Origin: Deltaproteobacteria bacterium
GTDB lineage: Bacteria > Desulfobacterota > Syntrophia > Syntrophales > Smithellaceae
Assembly: GCA_017860985.1 (NCBI GenBank)
Contig: JAGFXG010000023.1
Span: forward strand, 1 to 17,111
DNA length: 17,111 nucleotides
Direction: 5' to 3'
The notes under the pieces are model-generated. The model saw only the letters and a program-made list of their open reading frames with translations, made no database searches and had not been told where the DNA came from. The translations under genes were made by a program, and so were the position numbers. The first letter of the stretch is position 1, and each line of letters starts with the position of its first letter. Positions 7,703 to 14,926 of the stretch are shown here, in pieces.

Positions 7703-8577
7703 TGATTCTTTAATGTTTGATAAAGATCCATTGCCTCGGCCGGAGTCGCGTTGTCATGGACGACGGCCCTTACGGCCTTGATCATGGCGACTGGAGCATC
7801 AGACTGAAAAATATTGCGCCCCATATCGACGCCGGCGGCGCCTTGCTGGATCGCGTTGTAGGCCATCGTTAACGCTTCGGCTTCCGGTATCTTTTTCCCT
7901 CCGGCAATGACAATCGGCACAGGACAGGATGCAGTAACGGTCTCGAAGTCTTTATCGATGTAGTAGGTCTTGATATAATGGGCGCCAAGTTCAGCACAGA
8001 TCCGGCAGGCGAGCCGGAAGTATTGAGCGTCGCGGGCCATGTCTTTGCCGACGGCGGTCACGGCAAGCGTTGGGATGCCGTAGCGGGTGCCGATATCAAT
8101 CATCCGGGTCATGTTGATGATGGACTGCTTTTCATATTCGCCGCCGATGAAGACCTGGACAGCCATGGCGCAGACGTTTAAACGGATGGATTCTTCAATG
8201 TCCACGGCAATGTCCTCATTGGAAAGTTCCTTGAGAATACTGGCACCTCCTGAAACCCGAAGTACAATGGATTGAGGCGTCGAGGGCGGGATAACGCTGC
8301 GCAGCATGCCGCGGGTCAGCATCAGGGTGTCCGCATAAGGCGTCAAAGGAAGGATGTTGATATCGACCCGTTCCAAACCGGTGGTGGGCCCTTGAAAATA
8401 GCCGTGATCGATGGCCAGCATGACGGTCCGTCCGGAGACCGGATTAAATATCCTCGCCAGTCTGTTTTTCATTCCCCAATCCTGAGAATTCATTCCTTTG
8501 AGGAAAAATCCCTCGGTTTTTTGCGGGATATCGGTATAAAACATCTTAGCTTCTTTGATTCCGTCTGTGTCCGCCAT
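7699..8577 (-). CDS. lsrF: LsrF-like class I aldolase-fold protein (3-hydroxy-5-phosphonooxypentane-2,4-dione thiolase family)
   Basis: The 292-residue product resembles enterobacterial LsrF along its whole length, including [35 protein letters not shown] and [12 protein letters not shown]. LsrF performs the last step of autoinducer-2 breakdown, moving an acetyl group to CoA and releasing dihydroxyacetone phosphate. The Schiff-base Lys of this DhnA/LsrF fold corresponds to K203 in [11 protein letters not shown]. The ATG at 8577 has an AAGGAGA site about 9 bases upstream. No other lsr gene (transporter, kinase, LsrG, LsrR) is in the window; the partner is a zinc dehydrogenase. An AI-2 role is therefore uncertain, and a related sugar-phosphate or dione-phosphate reaction is an alternative. 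The symbol reflects homology only. Confidence 0.82.
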   Translation of the reverse strand: MADTDGIKEAKMFYTDIPQKTEGFFLKGMNSQDWGMKNRLARIFNPVSGRTVMLAIDHGYFQGPTTGLERVDINILPLTPYADTLMLTRGMLRSVIPPSTPQSIVLRVSGGASILKELSNEDIAVDIEESIRLNVCAMAVQVFIGGEYEKQSIINMTRMIDIGTRYGIPTLAVTAVGKDMARDAQYFRLACRICAELGAHYIKTYYIDKDFETVTASCPVPIVIAGGKKIPEAEALTMAYNAIQQGAAGVDMGRNIFQSDAPVAMIKAVRAVVHDNATPAEAMDLYQTLKNQ

Positions 8578-8651
8578 GGATCGCGCTCTCCTTTCTAATT
8601 CCGAAACTTGTATCGCCAGGTTCTTTCTGTATGATCTTATGATTGACTTTT

Positions 8652-8675
8652 ATTATAGTCCGGTACTTTTTTCAA
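8652..8675 (-). promoter_or_regulatory. Possible promoter for the lsrF-like operon
   Basis: On the minus strand a perfect TATAAT (8652-8657) lies 75 bases before the lsrF-like start. The nearest -35-like hexamer, TTGAAA (8670-8675), is only 12 bases away, shorter than the usual 16-18. The -10 element is convincing by sequence; the whole promoter is tentative. Confidence 0.3.
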
Positions 8676-8749
8676 CACCTGTATCGATTTATGCTTTCAA
8701 AGAAACCGGTCAGCAAGGGTCTGTGAGATTCGTAAAAAAATCTGTGAAA

Positions 8750-9793
8750 TCAATGGGAGGGCAGAGCGCTTTCCCCCGCTGATTTGGCTGCATCCTCAGG
8801 AGGGCGAACCGGTTGTTCCGGTTTTGCCGGGTGGAAATAATCCCGCAGACCTTCATAAATATAGAGAACGGCGGTTACGTAAATATCGCTGTGGTTGTAT
8901 GCGAAAACAGCTTTGTATCTGGCGTCCCGATCATAAATATTATTTCCTGACAGATTATGCCTGTAGAGGTAATTCTCCACGCTGAAAATGGTATCTTCGA
9001 GGGAGAACGGGTCTGTGTCCTCATGAATGCCGTTTGAATCGATGAAAAAAGCCAGCAGCGACGAAGGGATGAACTGCCCCCATCCGATCGCGCCCGCGTA
9101 AGAACTTGTAAAATACTGCGGCGGATGCCCCGTCTTTCTAGAAAATTTGTAAAGAGCTGCGATTTCCCGGACGGCAAACTTCTTCCGTTTTGTAAAAATA
9201 TATTGAGACACCAGCGAATTGAACGCGTAAAAATTCCCCCGCTGATGACGATCAGCGAAATTGGTTTCGATGCCCACAATAGCTGCGATCAATTCCTTAT
9301 GGATACCGTGTTTTGCTTCGGCCCTGTCGAAGATAGGTTTGTGGGCTTCAATGAATGTCTTGCCTTTTTCAATCTTGGCTTCCACGCCAAGCCTCGCGAA
9401 GTACCATTCCCGATCGCGTTGCTTGTCGTAATCCACCTGTTTTTCAGCAGCCTTCTGAAAGTATCGGGCAATCCTGGAGTGAATCCTGAAGGATTCATGC
9501 CGGGTCTGCTCATCAAACCATTCTTCGGGAACTCCGTTCATGGCCAGACGCTGTTTCAGTTCAGTCATTTTTTCAGCCACAAGGACTTCCGAAGACTCAT
9601 CGGATTCGTCAAGGGCTGAGAATTCTGACGTTGTTTTTCCCTCTGTCGATAGAGCTTCTGAATCTGTCTTGATTTCCGGACTCTTCTTAACTTGCTCGCC
9701 GCTTCCCGAACTGGCAATCAACATGATGATCATTGAAGCTATGATCAACAGATATCTGACTTTTATGAGTGATTCCTTATTCCACATGTTCAT
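8750..9793 (-). CDS. mltB: Lytic murein transglycosylase, MltB type (GH103)
   Basis: This 347-residue exported protein cleaves the glycan chain of peptidoglycan non-hydrolytically, giving 1,6-anhydro-muropeptides. A hydrophobic N-terminal segment (about 13-28) serves as signal or anchor and has no lipobox Cys, unlike lipoprotein MltB. A Ser/Glu/Asp-rich linker follows (about 30-72). The GH103 core shows AAIVGIETNFADRH with the catalytic E176, AFNSLVSQY, and SSYAGAIGWGQFIPSS, the hallmark Gly/Gln/Phe motif, then VENYLYRHN and FAYNHSDIYVTAVL. The ATG at 9793 has AGGA 7-8 bases upstream; a second ATG at 9787 is an alternative. The closest upstream gene is a tRNA on the same strand. Confidence 0.92.
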   Translation of the reverse strand: MNMWNKESLIKVRYLLIIASMIIMLIASSGSGEQVKKSPEIKTDSEALSTEGKTTSEFSALDESDESSEVLVAEKMTELKQRLAMNGVPEEWFDEQTRHESFRIHSRIARYFQKAAEKQVDYDKQRDREWYFARLGVEAKIEKGKTFIEAHKPIFDRAEAKHGIHKELIAAIVGIETNFADRHQRGNFYAFNSLVSQYIFTKRKKFAVREIAALYKFSRKTGHPPQYFTSSYAGAIGWGQFIPSSLLAFFIDSNGIHEDTDPFSLEDTIFSVENYLYRHNLSGNNIYDRDARYKAVFAYNHSDIYVTAVLYIYEGLRDYFHPAKPEQPVRPPEDAAKSAGESALPSH

Positions 9794-9803
9794 TATAATT
9801 CCT

Positions 9804-9822
9804 GAAGATGTAAGGCATCTTC
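9804..9822 (-). other. Small hairpin between tRNA-Arg and mltB
   Basis: A 7-bp perfect stem (GAAGATG/CATCTTC) with a 5-base loop lies 13 bases after the tRNA 3' end and just before the mltB ribosome-binding site. No U run follows on the minus strand. It may mark processing or partial termination between the tRNA and mltB. Confidence 0.45.
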
Positions 9823-9835
9823 ACTATGATTTTAT

Positions 9836-9912
9836 TGGTGGGCGATGTGAGACTCGAACTCACGGCACCTGGCTTCGGAGGCCAGTACTCTATCCAACTG
9901 AGCTAATCGCCC
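9836..9912 (-). tRNA. tRNA-Arg(CCG)
   Basis: The 77-base cloverleaf is complete on the minus strand. The acceptor stem GGGCGAT pairs with ATCGCCC, followed by discriminator A and an encoded CCA. The D-arm is GCTC/GAGT, and the anticodon stem CTGGC/GCCAG carries loop CTCCGAA, giving anticodon CCG (reads CGG, Arg). The T-arm is GTGAG TTCGAGT CTCAC. All arms pair well, so it should be functional. It lies 42 bases upstream of mltB on the same strand and may share its transcript. Confidence 0.97.
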
Positions 9913-9925
9913 ACGCAGGGTTTCT

Positions 9926-9954
9926 ACTATATCCACGCCGTAATCTTCAATGAA
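9926..9954 (-). promoter_or_regulatory. Candidate promoter of tRNA-Arg (and perhaps mltB)
   Basis: Minus-strand TATAGT (9926-9931) and TTCATT (9949-9954) are separated by 17 bases. Transcription would begin about 7 bases before the mature tRNA 5' end. The -10 matches 5 of 6 consensus bases and the -35 matches 3 of 6. The spacing and position support the call. Confidence 0.4.
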
Positions 9955-9962
9955 TAAAATCA

Positions 9963-11510
9963 TCAGGTGGATTTGTCGCTGAGCTTTTGGGAGGTGTGAT
10001 CCTTTCCCTGATAGTAATTGATCCAGGAGGAGGTTTGATAAAGATCCCAGTTGCAGGGAGGGACAATTTCCACGGACAGTTGTCCTTCCTCTGCATATTT
10101 TTTCAGCCGGGCATAGGCGCGGACATAAATGCAATGCCTCTTTCCCGGATAGACTTCACACCATCCTTTGTAGCTTCCACCGCAGGCGCCGTTGCGCTGG
10201 TTTTTCGGACATTGCGACATCGGACAGAGATAGGCCACGTCGATGAGGGCGCAGTCACCGCAGTCTCTGCAGTCAAAAAGGGCAACCTTAGTCAGGTGTT
10301 CCATCTTGTGAAACGGCCCTTCCATTTTCGTTCCCTGCACTTTGCCGCACAGCCTTTTCATGAAGGTGTATAGATTTTTCCCGGGTTCGTACATGAACCG
10401 GTGGAAGAAACGTGAAAATCCATAAGAGCATCCGATTTTAACATCAGTCAGCTGATCTTTGAGTTTAACGGGGACTTCGCGGTTGAGGCCCGTCTCCGGA
10501 TCCTTCTCATAGTAATAAAATCCACCGTCGATGGGGTAATCAAAATACTGCAACAGGTCTTTCCACTGCGATGTGAGAGATTCACCCATATCGATTATTG
10601 CATCTACCTGTTCGTATTTAATGTTGTGTCCTCCGATGTGCACGCCGCTGAAGCCCATGCCTTTGAGAATGGCATACATCCGGGCGGCGCGAAGGATTCT
10701 GGCGCCTTGTCCCTTGTCAGGATCGTTCCGTTCGCGATCCAGGTCTGCCAGCAGTTTATCGGTAACGACCGATCCGGGCAGATCGTTGCGGTTCATCATT
10801 TTAGCCGCGCCGAACGGCAGAATGTAGATGTTTCCAATCAGTGGAATGTCGAAACCGTTTTGTTTCATGTATAGCAGCACTTCATGAAATTTTCTTGCGT
10901 CATATCCCAGCTGCGTGACGATAAACCGGGCGCCGGCTTCGATCTTTTTCTTCAGTTTGCTGTACTGGACGATCTGCTCCGCTTCTGTTGCCTTGAAGGG
11001 AGAGACAACCGCCCCTGCAAAAAAATCAGCGGGTCGGTGACGGATGGTGTCTTTCATTCCCGGATATTCAAGCCCTCTGTTCATGTCCGATATCAACTGC
11101 AGAACATGAATCGGATCCAGATCAAAGACAGGGGCGGGCCTTCCGCGGTAACCCGAAACCGGGTAATCGCCGCTCATGACCAGTAGGTTTCGGACGCCTG
11201 CGCGGTCGAGGGCGTACAGGCTGCTTTCAATGGCATTGCGGTTCTTGTCTTTGCAGGTAAAATGGACGAGTGGCTCGATGCCCAGCTTGACAATTTCACT
11301 TCCCATGAAATCGGCGGACATGGCCGGGGTCCCTCCCGGATTGTCCGTGAGGGTCAGGGCATAAATTTGGTTGTTGGATGCAGCCTGTGCGGCCAGGGCC
11401 AGGGCTTTATCCTGCGCGACTTCCCTGGCGCCCCTGCCCGGAACCAGCTCCCAGGTAACCGGGAATGCGGAGGGGTTCAATAAAGCTTCTTTGAATCGAT
11501 TTTCCTGCAT
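9963..11510 (-). CDS. metF: Methylenetetrahydrofolate reductase with fused MetV-like C-terminal cysteine domain
   Basis: The 515-residue protein joins two parts. Residues about 1-320 match the MetF barrel (TWELVPGRG, VHFTCKDKNRNAIES, LLVMSGDYP, GARFIVTQLGYD, PLIGNIYILP), which reduces methylene-H4folate to methyl-H4folate with FAD. Residues about 385-490 are the MTHFR_C/MetV-type region with many Cys (414, 417, 420, 429, 434, 443, 451, 460), consistent with a zinc or Fe-S site. In many acetogens MetV is a separate subunit next to MetF; here it is one chain. Such enzymes serve the Wood-Ljungdahl methyl branch, in either direction, with electron carriers other than NAD(P)H. The ATG at 11510 has AAGGA about 6-7 bases upstream. 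No corrinoid or CODH genes are nearby. The domain call is secure; the electron partner is unknown. Confidence 0.9.
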   Translation of the reverse strand: MQENRFKEALLNPSAFPVTWELVPGRGAREVAQDKALALAAQAASNNQIYALTLTDNPGGTPAMSADFMGSEIVKLGIEPLVHFTCKDKNRNAIESSLYALDRAGVRNLLVMSGDYPVSGYRGRPAPVFDLDPIHVLQLISDMNRGLEYPGMKDTIRHRPADFFAGAVVSPFKATEAEQIVQYSKLKKKIEAGARFIVTQLGYDARKFHEVLLYMKQNGFDIPLIGNIYILPFGAAKMMNRNDLPGSVVTDKLLADLDRERNDPDKGQGARILRAARMYAILKGMGFSGVHIGGHNIKYEQVDAIIDMGESLTSQWKDLLQYFDYPIDGGFYYYEKDPETGLNREVPVKLKDQLTDVKIGCSYGFSRFFHRFMYEPGKNLYTFMKRLCGKVQGTKMEGPFHKMEHLTKVALFDCRDCGDCALIDVAYLCPMSQCPKNQRNGACGGSYKGWCEVYPGKRHCIYVRAYARLKKYAEEGQLSVEIVPPCNWDLYQTSSWINYYQGKDHTSQKLSDKST

Positions 11511-11547
11511 CGCTGTCCTTCATTTTGGTTTTTTAATTTGTGCGGAG

Positions 11548-11576
11548 AAAATCGCATGTACAAAGAAGCTTGTCAA
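11548..11576 (-). promoter_or_regulatory. Candidate promoter of the metF-like gene
   Basis: On the minus strand a perfect TTGACA (11571-11576) is followed after 17 bases by GATTTT (11548-11553), a poor -10. An A/T-rich stretch (11581-11590) lies just upstream of the -35. The start codon is 38 bases downstream of the -10. Confidence 0.45.
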
Positions 11577-11592
11577 CCATTTTTATAAAAAG

Positions 11593-11704
11593 GTACAAGA
11601 CACAAGATTCAAGGTTCATGGTGCAAGGGTCAATGGTCAAACTATAAGTTTGATATTAAGATAATCGGATCTTTTCCTTGTTCCTTGTTCCTTGAACCTT
11701 GTTC
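11593..11704. repeat. Two opposed arrays of a 7-base repeat in the metF/amidase divergent region
   Basis: Bases 11593-11641 read as seven consecutive 7-base units (GTACAAG, ACACAAG, ATTCAAG, GTTCATG, GTGCAAG, GGTCAAT, GGTCAAA). Bases 11677-11704 hold four units of the reverse complement type (CTTGTTC twice, CTTGAAC, CTTGTTC). The arrays face each other across a 35-base A/T-rich spacer. The left array is more degenerate. They lie upstream of both the metF promoter and the amidase start. The rest of the gap 11511-11745 shows only the metF promoter and a weak GATAAT (11733-11738) before the amidase. Confidence 0.75.
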
Positions 11705-11745
11705 TTAAAGGTTGCAGTTGTTGTGGAAATTTGATAATTTAAATC

Positions 11746-13314
11746 ATGGATTCGGTAATGACAAAGCAAATGAGAAGACTGCTATCCTGCCTGGCGATTC
11801 TTTTATCTGTATTTTTTTTGTCTGCTCAGGGGTTTGCCGCGACCGAAATCACCAACGTCCGCCACTGGGCGGCACCGGATCACACGCGAGTTGTTTTTGA
11901 TCTCAGCGCCGATCCGAACTATCAGTTCAAAATAACTGAAAATACACTCACCCTGGAATTTTCCGGTGCCTCTCTGCATTCATCACTGCCCGCTGAAAAG
12001 GTGATCGATAAACCCGGAATCAGTAAGATCCTGTTTCAATCCACGGGCCGCGATAAATGTATCATTACCATTGTCCTGGGGCCGCATATCAAAGCGGAAG
12101 TTTTCAAGCTGAAAAAGTTTATGGAAAAGCCTGACCGTGTCGTAGTGGATATTATTGTTGGGCAGGCGGCAGTTAAGGAGGAAATCCCGCAGGAACCCGT
12201 CAGAGTCACTTCCGTGAAAAGAAGGGTAATTGTCATTGACCCCGGCCACGGCGGGGAAGATCCCGGAGCCATCGGCCAGAACGGAACGTATGAAAAGCAT
12301 GTCGTACTGGCAATCGGTCGTGACATCAAAAAAGCGATTGACAGAATGCCAGGATATCGCGCGGTATTGACCCGTGACGGGGACTATTATGTGTCTTTCA
12401 GCAGGCGTCTGAATGTGGCCCGAAAGACGAATGCACATCTTTTTATCAGCGTGCATGCCGATGCGGCCAGAAACCGCCAGGCCAGGGGCAGTTCAGTATA
12501 TTGCCTGTCCACAGGTGCTGCAAGCAACGAAGCCGCCAAACTGCTGGCGAACAATGAAAACCTTTCCGATATAATCGGCGGTGTGCCCGAAGGAGAAGGC
12601 AATAATCAATCCGGCGAGATCATCCTGAACATGTTTCAAACGAATACCATCAATCTTTCTAAAACATACGCTTCTCATTTGCTTGATCAGCTCGGCCGCG
12701 TTCACTGTCTGAAGTATCCCCAGTTCCATGAGGCGCCTTTCCGCGTATTAAAGCTGCTGGATATCCCGGCCGTGCTACTGGAAACCGCATTCCTCTCCCA
12801 TGACGAGGAAGAGCGACTGCTGAAAACGAGCAAATTCAGAAAAACCATTGCTTCAGCGGTTGCCCTGTCTGTATCTGAATATTTTTCGAGCGCGTCTCCT
12901 GCTGTGCTGACTGCAGATGCGGACAAGACGCAGGAAAGAACAATTGAGACCGGATCAAAAAAGACTTTAGAAGCAAAACCTCCTGCGGAAAAAACGATCA
13001 CCTATCGAGTCAAACCTGGTGACAATCTGAACACCATTGCAAGGAAGCATGGAACAACCCTGGCGGTGCTTTTAAAGCTGAATAATATTAAAATTGACGA
13101 TCCCCTCTATGTCGGACGTAAAATTCTTGTTCCGTCCGGAGCGCCTGAACCGGTTGCTAGAAAGTCCCTGAAAAGATATACGGTCAAAAAAGGCGATACG
13201 ATGTTTTCTCTGGCCAAAAGCTGTTCTGTTACCGTCGAAGAGCTGCGGCGCATCAACAACATGTCGGATGCCGATTCTTTACTGCTGGGGCAGAAGATTA
13301 AATTGCCTCAATAG
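11746..13314 (+). CDS. N-acetylmuramoyl-L-alanine amidase with AMIN and two LysM domains
   Basis: This 522-residue periplasmic enzyme cuts the amide bond between N-acetylmuramic acid and the stem peptide, as AmiA/B/C do during cell separation. A signal peptide (about 1-31, ending near GFAA) is followed by an AMIN localisation domain (about 35-140), then Amidase_3 (about 160-380). Zinc ligands are H168 (DPGHGG), E183 (YEKH) and H237 (SVHADA), and the catalytic Glu is E346 (LLETAFLSH). Two C-terminal LysM repeats (about 418-463 and 477-521) bind glycan. The start may be 11746 or the ATG at 11758, since neither has a strong ribosome-binding site; the second gives a tighter signal peptide. Most E. 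coli paralogues lack this double LysM tail except AmiD-like or Vibrio-type variants. Confidence 0.95.
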   Translation: MDSVMTKQMRRLLSCLAILLSVFFLSAQGFAATEITNVRHWAAPDHTRVVFDLSADPNYQFKITENTLTLEFSGASLHSSLPAEKVIDKPGISKILFQSTGRDKCIITIVLGPHIKAEVFKLKKFMEKPDRVVVDIIVGQAAVKEEIPQEPVRVTSVKRRVIVIDPGHGGEDPGAIGQNGTYEKHVVLAIGRDIKKAIDRMPGYRAVLTRDGDYYVSFSRRLNVARKTNAHLFISVHADAARNRQARGSSVYCLSTGAASNEAAKLLANNENLSDIIGGVPEGEGNNQSGEIILNMFQTNTINLSKTYASHLLDQLGRVHCLKYPQFHEAPFRVLKLLDIPAVLLETAFLSHDEEERLLKTSKFRKTIASAVALSVSEYFSSASPAVLTADADKTQERTIETGSKKTLEAKPPAEKTITYRVKPGDNLNTIARKHGTTLAVLLKLNNIKIDDPLYVGRKILVPSGAPEPVARKSLKRYTVKKGDTMFSLAKSCSVTVEELRRINNMSDADSLLLGQKIKLPQ

Positions 13315-13376
13315 AGCCGGTATGTTGGAAACGATGCACCCGGAAATAAATTTATGACCGTTTCAAGGAGGTGAAC

Positions 13377-14030
13377 ATGACAGCAGCAACCGAACAGGCG
13401 TTGAGCGGACTGCGCGATCTTTCCATGATCAAATGGTACATTATTCCTCTTCTGGCCATTGTCTTTTATGTTTATTCGCGTGAAATCAAGGATGCGAGAA
13501 AGACCGGCGACTGGAATGCAGTGCTGGCCGGGTTGACCATTTTTGGGGTGGATTTCTTCAACGAGACCTGGAACGGATGGGTCCTTCATTTTACACAGCG
13601 TTCTGCTTTCTGGACAACCCCCGGTGACACTGCATTGCGCACGATGGTCGGATGGAATATTGAAATCATGTTCATGTTTTTGTTGGTGGGCATTGTTTAT
13701 TACAATACGCTTTCCGAAAGTAAAAAAGAGAAAATCCTGGGGCTTCCCGAAAAATGGTTCTGGGCTATCGGATACAGCGTGTTTTGCGTCTTTGTGGAAT
13801 GCCTGTTGAACATCGGCGGACACCTTGTCTGGGAGTATCCTTTCTGGTACCTGTCCTTCAAAGGTGTCTGGCTGATTTTCCTGATCGGCTACTTCCACTT
13901 CTTCTGCTTTGCCATTTTAGTCATCAGCCTCAAATCGATGAAGGCCAAGTTGACGACTCTCGGTATCATTTACGCCGTGCCCGTTGTAATGAACGTCCTT
14001 GCTTTCGGATTCTGGGGCTGGCGGTATTGA
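13377..14030 (+). CDS. Multi-pass membrane protein of unknown function
   Basis: The product is 217 residues with about five to six predicted membrane spans. I choose the ATG at 13377 because AAGGAGG lies 5 bases before it; the in-frame GTG at 13371 is inside that site. Notable features are aromatic-rich stretches between spans (FFNETWNGWVLHFT, HLVWEYPFWYLSF), conserved-looking acidic and His residues within or near the membrane, and a short basic loop (SESKKEKILG). There is no signal peptide, ATPase or known transporter motif. I do not recognise the family. It follows the amidase by 62 bases on the same strand and faces the hemerythrin-like gene across a terminator. It may be co-transcribed with the amidase, but its strong ribosome-binding site allows independent expression. 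Confidence 0.85.
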   Translation: MTAATEQALSGLRDLSMIKWYIIPLLAIVFYVYSREIKDARKTGDWNAVLAGLTIFGVDFFNETWNGWVLHFTQRSAFWTTPGDTALRTMVGWNIEIMFMFLLVGIVYYNTLSESKKEKILGLPEKWFWAIGYSVFCVFVECLLNIGGHLVWEYPFWYLSFKGVWLIFLIGYFHFFCFAILVISLKSMKAKLTTLGIIYAVPVVMNVLAFGFWGWRY

Positions 14031-14039
14031 AATGATGGT

Positions 14040-14085
14040 GCGTCATGCACTGTTTTCCCGACAGTGCATGACGCCATGGGTTTTT
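14040..14085. terminator. Hairpin terminator between convergent genes
   Basis: A perfect 14-bp inverted repeat (14040-14053 with 14061-14074) has a 7-base loop and begins 10 bases after the membrane-protein stop. A run of five T (14081-14085) follows on the plus strand but is separated from the stem by six bases, and the minus strand lacks a U run. It sits between two converging genes and probably ends both transcripts. Confidence 0.75.
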
Positions 14086-14620
14086 ACAGGCCGCTGTAGT
14101 CGTCGACAACTTTGTTATATTTTTCATGAATCATTTTTCGGTCAAACTCCCAGAATTGGGCCAGCATTTTTTCCTGTTCCGGAAGGCTAAAGTATTCCTG
14201 GCAGGGATAAAAGAAATGTTTGTCTTCTTTCTCGATGTGTTTGGGATAGAAGCTTCCCAGTTCCCGTGCCAGACTGATAATATCGCCAAGTTTCTCTTCC
14301 TCCCCCGATAAATACGCTGTTTTGGCCGCAACGACCTGTGCCGTGGTTTTTCTGCCCCAGACATGTTCATCAAGCAGTTCCTGCATGGTGTTTTTCAGGT
14401 CGGCCGTCAGCTCTTTTTGGGCCAGATCCCGAAACAGAATTTCCTCTTCTTTGCCGTGATGAGTTCGATCCGCATAGATGCGAATGAAATCAACAGCCGC
14501 GTCAATGATGAAAGGATTGATTTTTTTTTCAGTCTCTGCCCTGTCCATGTGCCGCATCATATGGCCGAGCATTTTCTCAATCAGGCGATGCTCCCACATT
14601 AAAGGTCCGATAGGCTTCAT
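14084..14620 (-). CDS. Hemerythrin-like (HHE) cation-binding protein
   Basis: The 178-residue all-helical cytoplasmic protein carries the expected metal-binding His/Glu pattern of the hemerythrin/HHE family: H11 (WEHRLIE), H54-H55 with E58-E59 (THHGKEEE), H86 (LDEHVWGR), and H128 with E131-D133 (YPKHIEKED). Such proteins hold a non-haem di-iron centre and bind or sense O2, or protect against NO or O2 in anaerobes. It carries the domain alone, without a receptor or regulator fusion. The ATG at 14620 has AGGAGG 8 bases upstream. It is a single-gene unit, divergent from the metal importer. The actual ligand is inferred. Confidence 0.93.
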   Translation of the reverse strand: MKPIGPLMWEHRLIEKMLGHMMRHMDRAETEKKINPFIIDAAVDFIRIYADRTHHGKEEEILFRDLAQKELTADLKNTMQELLDEHVWGRKTTAQVVAAKTAYLSGEEEKLGDIISLARELGSFYPKHIEKEDKHFFYPCQEYFSLPEQEKMLAQFWEFDRKMIHEKYNKVVDDYSGL

Positions 14621-14690
14621 TGCTTCATCCTCCTTTTTTTCTGCTATGATGATAGTGCTTCAGTGAATACTTGTACCTTCCGTATTATTC

Positions 14691-14699
14691 ATTATAACA
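14691..14699 (-). promoter_or_regulatory. Extended -10 promoter of the hemerythrin-like gene
   Basis: Minus strand TGTTATAAT (14691-14699) is a perfect extended -10 element, 70 bases before the start codon. No good -35 is present, as expected for extended -10 promoters. Confidence 0.45.
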
Positions 14700-14772
14700 T
14701 GTTTTGATAGGCGGAACCATAACTGATCAGGCGCAGAAGGGCAACGATCTCTTGTGAGAGGCGCGGATAGCT

Positions 14773-14791
14773 ATTGCAACTTGGTTGCAAT
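14773..14791. promoter_or_regulatory. Perfect inverted repeat, candidate operator of the metal importer
   Basis: ATTGCAAC and GTTGCAAT flank a 3-base TTG centre, giving a 19-base perfect palindrome 135 bases upstream of the znuA-like start and on the promoter side of the divergent hemerythrin gene. A Fur/Zur-family repressor site is a natural guess given the neighbour. The specific regulator is inferred and no regulator gene lies in the window. No clear -35/-10 pair is visible for the importer. Confidence 0.5.
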
Positions 14792-14926
14792 TTTGGTACA
14801 CCCGCAACCGGTACAGAGAGAAACGGTCAGGGTTAATGATACGAGTACGTTGCGCGCCGGGCAGACATTGTCAGGATGCCGCGGAACATTGACATCACGG
14901 AAACGGTTGTGAAAAAAGGATCGTCA

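Noticed and set aside
11593..11704. Possible CRISPR array
   Set aside because: Units are only 7 bases, contiguous and without spacers, and no cas gene is present.
14876..14926. Upstream ATG for the znuA-like gene
   Set aside because: It adds a polar 17-residue leader before a good lipoprotein signal; the ATG at 14927 has a properly spaced AAGGA.
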